Assembly (NCBI GenBank): GCA_002498385.1
Contig: DAHH01000003.1
Span: forward strand, 96,807-111,170
Direction: 5' to 3'
DNA: 14,364 bases
DNA from: Methanobacterium sp. UBA410
Lineage (GTDB): Archaea > Methanobacteriota > Methanobacteria > Methanobacteriales > Methanobacteriaceae
The notes beneath the pieces were generated by a model. That model was not told the origin of the DNA. It did not search any database and saw nothing but the letters and a program-made list of their open reading frames with translations. Each line of letters opens with the position of its first letter. Position 1 is the first letter of the stretch. The position numbers and the translations under genes were made by a program. Below, piece after piece: positions 13,306-14,364 of this stretch.

Positions 13306-14238
13306 ATGGATGCATCGATTGTTCTGATTGTTTTAATTGCACTTGTAATAGATCTGGTCCTTGGTGAATTACCTCCAAGTGTTCACCCTGTAGTTCTGAT
13401 GGGTAAATTCATAGATTTCTCTAAAAATTTTAAGGATAAACATCCAAGCTTGGACACCCGTCTCTACGGAACTGCATCTGCAATTTTGATCATAGCCGTG
13501 TTCACAACTCTGTTTACACTTGCAATCTACCTCACAAATTTCAACGCCCCTATCTTCATTTTGGTTTCATCCATCTTACTTTCAACAACCTTTGCAGTGA
13601 AGGTGCTCCTGGATTCTGCAGAGAAAATGAGGAAATATCTTGATGAAGATCTGGATTTAGCAAGAAGATCAGTTTCTTATCTTGTGAGCAGGGATACATC
13701 TGAACTTTCAGTTGAAGAGGTTGTCTCTGCAACCATTGAAACCCTTACAGAAAATATAGCAGACTCGGTTGTATCACCCCTATTCTATGCATTTATCTTT
13801 GGAGTTCCTGGAGCTGTTGCTTATAGGGCTGTGAACACGATGGATGCCATGCTGGGATACAAAGATCCTGAAACCCTTAAAATAGGCTGGTTCCCTGCAA
13901 AGCTAGATGATTTTTTGAACTACATACCTGCACGCCTCACAGGGATTCTTGTTACACTTGCAGCACTCCTCATGGGTCTTAACTGGAGAAATGCCTACTC
14001 TATCATGATGAGGGATGCCAGAAAAACACCGAGCCCCAACTCAGGCTATCCAATGGCAGCAGCTGCAGGAGCCCTTGAAGTTAAACTCAAAAAAATAGGA
14101 TGTTACGAGCTTGGAGATGATCTAAAACCCCTTGATTCTGGTAAGATAAATGAAGCTCTGGTTCTCACCAAGATCACGCTCTTACTTTTTGTGCTGCTGT
14201 CTGTGACAGTCTTTGGGATTTTTCTTGCAATTTTTTAA
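13306..14238 (+). CDS. cbiB: Adenosylcobinamide-phosphate synthase (CbiB/CobD)
   Basis: This integral membrane enzyme attaches the aminopropanol phosphate arm to adenosylcobyric acid, late in corrinoid synthesis; methanogens need corrinoids for methyl transfer. The 310 residues match the family. Hydrophobic segments lie near 4-20, 56-77, 82-103, 155-172, 209-225 and 287-309. The family motifs are HPVVLMGK (27-34), ETLTENIADSVVSP (145-158), RAVNTMDAMLGY (174-185), FPAKLDDFLNYIPARLT (196-212) and SPNSGYPMAAAAGAL (243-257). ADSVVSP replaces the more usual ADGVVSP, a mild variation. Some annotations call this gene cobD, a name also used for an unrelated decarboxylase. It has its own promoter and no cobalamin riboswitch is seen upstream. 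An ORB-like sequence lies within codons 70-77. Confidence 0.95.
   Translation: MDASIVLIVLIALVIDLVLGELPPSVHPVVLMGKFIDFSKNFKDKHPSLDTRLYGTASAILIIAVFTTLFTLAIYLTNFNAPIFILVSSILLSTTFAVKVLLDSAEKMRKYLDEDLDLARRSVSYLVSRDTSELSVEEVVSATIETLTENIADSVVSPLFYAFIFGVPGAVAYRAVNTMDAMLGYKDPETLKIGWFPAKLDDFLNYIPARLTGILVTLAALLMGLNWRNAYSIMMRDARKTPSPNSGYPMAAAAGALEVKLKKIGCYELGDDLKPLDSGKINEALVLTKITLLLFVLLSVTVFGIFLAIF
13514..13535 (+). repeat. ORB-like sequence inside cbiB
   Basis: TTACACTTG-C-AAT-C-TACCTCAC matches the first right-arm origin repeat (9825-9846) at 20 of 22 bases, and 12 of 13 in the core. It has right-arm orientation. Part of the match comes from the codons ACA CTT GCA (Thr-Leu-Ala), which recur in this membrane protein (also at 13952), so chance with codon bias is a real alternative. 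Confidence 0.3.
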
Positions 14239-14364
14239 GCCCATATTATATGGATTGATCCAGACAGTTGGCAGAACACATAAATTGATCTGGATAATGA
14301 ATGGAAATTTTAACGTATACTTTATCCTTCAGTTGTTAGAATTAGATTAGTACTCATTAGTTAG
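14239..14364. other. Spacer after cbiB, window end
   Basis: No gene is seen in these 126 bases. A 7-bp inverted repeat, ATCCAGA (14258-14264) with TCTGGAT (14289-14295), could form a small hairpin. No strong T-run follows it. Confidence 0.35.

Overview
The window comes from the chromosome of a methanogenic archaeon of the order Methanobacteriales, most likely a mesophilic Methanobacterium-like species. The evidence is an archaeal Orc1/Cdc6 initiator, a Hef-type helicase-nuclease, an archaeal TrmI, TATA-box promoters with T-tract termination, GGAGG/GGTG ribosome sites in front of ATG or TTG starts, AGG/AGA-biased arginine codons, and very AT-rich spacers. The exact species cannot be fixed from the sequence alone.

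Left part (1-7193, all + strand): lysA and dapF overlap by 4 bases and form the last two steps of lysine biosynthesis through diaminopimelate. After a 469-base AT-rich spacer comes hef (fork-repair helicase/nuclease), then trmI (tRNA m1A methyltransferase) and pyrB (aspartate carbamoyltransferase catalytic chain).

Centre (7194-10435): a chromosomal replication origin. The orc1/cdc6 gene lies on the minus strand, convergent with pyrB. Upstream of it is a 1.1-kb gene-free segment. Four origin-recognition-box (ORB) repeats point one way at 8959-9136 and four point the other way at 9825-10043. Between them is a core of about 86% A+T, and G/C strand skew flips from one arm to the other. Repeat spacing is close to whole helical turns (52, 53 or 94 bp). 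Near-perfect ORB copies also lie inside hef, and more weakly inside cbiB, each oriented like the arm on its own side.

Right part (10255-14364, + strand): a ferrous-iron uptake operon, feoA-feoB, follows a promoter carrying two DtxR/IdeR-type palindromes 20 bp apart over the predicted transcription start. FeoA has an unusual Lys/His-rich and Cys-rich N-terminal extension. cbiB (cobalamin side-chain assembly) follows with its own promoter after a 356-base spacer.

Most spacers carry short, young-looking tandem duplications of 12-19 bp. For lysA, trmI, pyrB and feoA the ribosome-binding site supports a start downstream of the longest open frame, and those starts are used here. The hidden structure most worth following is the origin: its phased inverted ORB arms and its satellite ORBs within coding sequence.
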